A stretch of 64,000 nt of DNA from Flavobacteriaceae bacterium MAR_2009_75 (GTDB lineage Bacteria > Bacteroidota > Bacteroidia > Flavobacteriales > Flavobacteriaceae), in contig PHTZ01000001.1 of the NCBI GenBank assembly GCA_002813285.1, positions 62,001 to 126,000 on the forward strand, given 5' to 3'. Shown here piece after piece: positions 62,441 through 64,000 of this stretch. Under the pieces are notes generated by a model. That model saw only the letters and a program-made list of their open reading frames with translations, ran no database searches and had not been told where the DNA came from. A program made the translations under genes and the position numbers. The number at the start of each line of letters is the position of its first letter. Position 1 is the first letter of the stretch.

Positions 62441-63607
62441 CTATATTTTTCTTCTTTTACGTTCTTTTTCCAGTAAATTCAACTCTCTGGTGGTTTGCCC
62501 CGCCACCGAAGTGTTTTCATCAGCTCTACGTATAAGATAGGGCATTACATCTCTTACCGGACCGAACGGAAGATATTTTGCTACCTTGTACCCTTTGTCG
62601 GCAAGATTAAACGAAATATGGTCACTCATTCCGTACAGTTGACCGAACCATATGCGGCTATCACTATTTTCAACCCCTTTTTCGGCCATTAGTTCCATCA
62701 AACGATAACAACTATTTTCATTATGGGTGCCGGCGAAAATCTCTATAGTGTCTAGATAATCTATCATATAAGTTATAGCATTATCAAAATTGGTATCGGT
62801 TTCCTTTTTTGAGGCACAAATGGGGGTAGCATACCCTTTTTCTTCAGCCCGTTCATTCTCCTTTTCCATATAAGCGCCACGAACGACCTTAAAGCCAATT
62901 TTAAAACTTTCTTCCTCGGCTTTTTTATGTAGCCTTTTCAGGTAGTCCATCCTATCCCAACGGTACATTTGCAAAGTATTGAACACTATGGCCTTTTCTT
63001 TATTATACTTGCGCATCATATCTTCTACCAAAAGATCGGCGGCATCTTGGATCCAACTTTCTTCAGCATCGATTAATAAAGAAACGCCCAGGTCATGAGC
63101 CTTCTTACATGTTCTATCAAAGCGATTGATTACCCTCTGCCATTCTGCTTTCTCTTCGTCAGTTAGTGTTTTTCCCTTATTAACTTTATGAAATAACGAG
63201 AAACGACCGTAACCTGTAGGTTTGAAAACAGCGAAAGGTATTGCATCTTTTTCCTTTACGAAATCGAGCACTTTCAATATCATTTCCAATGCATCGTCTA
63301 GAGGATCTTCGGTATCTTTACCTTCTACCGAATAATCTAATACCGAACATACATTCTTCTCATACATTCTATCGACGGTAGGCAAACAATCAAATTCGTT
63401 TACACCTCCACAAAAGTGGTCAAAAACAGTAGCCCTAATTAATTTCTCTACTGGCAAATGAGTTTTTATTGCAAAATTGGTCAATGTCTTACCAATGCGA
63501 ACCAAAGGTTCGTTTGCAATCATTTTAAATAAAAAATATGCACGCTCCAACTCTGAATCGGTCTTCAAGGCAAATGCGGTTGCGGTATCTTCAAATATTC
63601 TTTTCAT
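62441..63607 (-). CDS. proline dehydrogenase
   Basis: A 388-residue FAD enzyme oxidising proline to pyrroline-5-carboxylate. Visible: FAVFKPTGYGRFSLF, LIDAEESWIQDAAD, MYRWDRMDYLKRLH, KVVRGAYMEKENERA and the FAD-binding FGPVRDVMPYLIRRADEN near the end. It is the stand-alone PRODH type; the P5C dehydrogenase gene is not in the window. A -7 box (TATATTTG, 63629-63636) precedes it. It is divergent from aroB. Confidence 0.95.
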   Translation of the reverse strand: MKRIFEDTATAFALKTDSELERAYFLFKMIANEPLVRIGKTLTNFAIKTHLPVEKLIRATVFDHFCGGVNEFDCLPTVDRMYEKNVCSVLDYSVEGKDTEDPLDDALEMILKVLDFVKEKDAIPFAVFKPTGYGRFSLFHKVNKGKTLTDEEKAEWQRVINRFDRTCKKAHDLGVSLLIDAEESWIQDAADLLVEDMMRKYNKEKAIVFNTLQMYRWDRMDYLKRLHKKAEEESFKIGFKVVRGAYMEKENERAEEKGYATPICASKKETDTNFDNAITYMIDYLDTIEIFAGTHNENSCYRLMELMAEKGVENSDSRIWFGQLYGMSDHISFNLADKGYKVAKYLPFGPVRDVMPYLIRRADENTSVAGQTTRELNLLEKERKRRKI

Positions 63608-63628
63608 TACAGCAAGTTAAAATGGGGG

Positions 63629-63636
63629 CAAATATA
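63629..63636 (-). promoter_or_regulatory. -7 box TATATTTG upstream of proline dehydrogenase
   Basis: A full match to TAnnTTTG on the minus strand, 21 bases before the ATG at 63607. A CAAA (minus TTTG) lies 24 bases further at 63661, a little far for a -33 element. Confidence 0.4.
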
Positions 63637-63735
63637 AAGACACAAAATCTATTCTTAGCCCAAAAAATATCCTTTATTTTGTACTTAACATTTTATAAAG
63701 ATTTAAGCCCTCGGGCCGTACTAATTTGAGTTCTA

Positions 63736-64000
63736 ATGCAATCAATTACTTCTTCTTCATACGCCGTACATTTTAATCAAAGAGCTTACGATGCGCTTAA
63801 CGAACATTTGTCAAACAAATCATACTCTAAAATATTCATCATTGTAGATGAAAACACCCATGAGCACTGTCTTGCAGGGTTTATGACTTATATTCAAGGG
63901 GATTATAATTTTGAAATCATCGAACTTGAATCGGGCGAAGAAAATAAAAATATTGATACGTGTACTCAAGTATGGAATGTTCTTTCAGAATTGGATGGTG
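63736..64000 (+). CDS. aroB: 3-dehydroquinate synthase (partial)
   Basis: The gene runs off the right edge; 88 codons are visible. The N-terminal Rossmann part has YSKIFIIVDENTHEHCL, then FEIIELESGEENKNIDTCTQVWNVL, matching AroB. It forms 3-dehydroquinate in the shikimate pathway. The ATG at 63736 follows a short leader; proline dehydrogenase lies divergently. Confidence 0.9.
   Translation, partial: MQSITSSSYAVHFNQRAYDALNEHLSNKSYSKIFIIVDENTHEHCLAGFMTYIQGDYNFEIIELESGEENKNIDTCTQVWNVLSELDG

Noticed and set aside
1-64000. CRISPR arrays, tRNA or rRNA genes, insertion sequences, phage genes
   Set aside because: No regularly spaced repeats, no cloverleaf or rRNA-like stretches, no transposase or integrase motifs were seen on either strand; an automated RNA and repeat scan would be needed to be certain.

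Overview
The window looks like chromosomal DNA of a marine-type member of the Flavobacteriaceae (phylum Bacteroidota). The evidence is AT-rich sequence, many lipoproteins with a signal ending in a Cys, TonB receptor plus DUF4249 pairs, the type IX secretion regulator PorX, a fused lpxC-fabZ gene, a fused hisB, and Bacteroidota-type -7 boxes (TAnnTTTG). The genus is not resolved. I see no tRNA, rRNA, insertion sequence, prophage or CRISPR array, and gene density is high.

Layout. 1-5300 (minus): a membrane glycosyltransferase (cut by the window edge), a HEAT-repeat membrane protein, a lone receiver protein and an HPt-like protein, probably one signalling and exopolysaccharide unit. 5496-17246: housekeeping genes (dipeptidase, thioesterase, DUF72, aldehyde dehydrogenase, DUF2461, cysE-cysM, hydrolase, corA, truA) and small membrane proteins. 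17316-22718: a spondin-domain lipoprotein, an OmpR-type two-component system preceded by an 11-bp tandem repeat, and a kelch lipoprotein. 22785-28392: an AAA ATPase / Coa1-like / vWA operon, a GH109-type oxidoreductase-fold glycosidase and a DUF1853 protein.

28443-37976: a DUF4249 lipoprotein and TonB receptor, divergent from an ECF sigma / anti-sigma / DUF4097 operon; then DoxX, Crp-type regulator and SnoaL genes, an outer-membrane barrel gene and a GIN-domain lipoprotein. Three promoters here (receptor, sigma operon, barrel gene) share ATGCAAC-N16-TGTC exactly, and a weaker copy precedes the GIN gene. This reads as an ECF regulon, with the sigma factor controlling itself and three envelope loci.

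37982-46442: a complete histidine operon (hisG-D-C-B-H-A-F-IE) with two GNAT acetyltransferase genes embedded. It is headed by a leader peptide with three consecutive His codons and an intrinsic terminator. The sequence encoding the end of the leader peptide can pair with the 5' arm of the terminator, giving a complete attenuator.

46534-57414: a prohibitin-like protein and a vWA membrane protein, fabG, sucD, then a lipid A cluster (HD phosphohydrolase, lpxD, lpxC-fabZ, lpxA, efp, a second lpxD-like gene). 57557-64000: porX-tsaE, a 47-residue lipoprotein with its own promoter box and terminator, alanine dehydrogenase, a DUF4258-like protein, proline dehydrogenase, and the start of aroB.

The strongest leads are the ECF promoter set (31742-36330), the his attenuator (46324-46442) and the glycosyltransferase-HEAT-receiver-HPt unit (1-5300).
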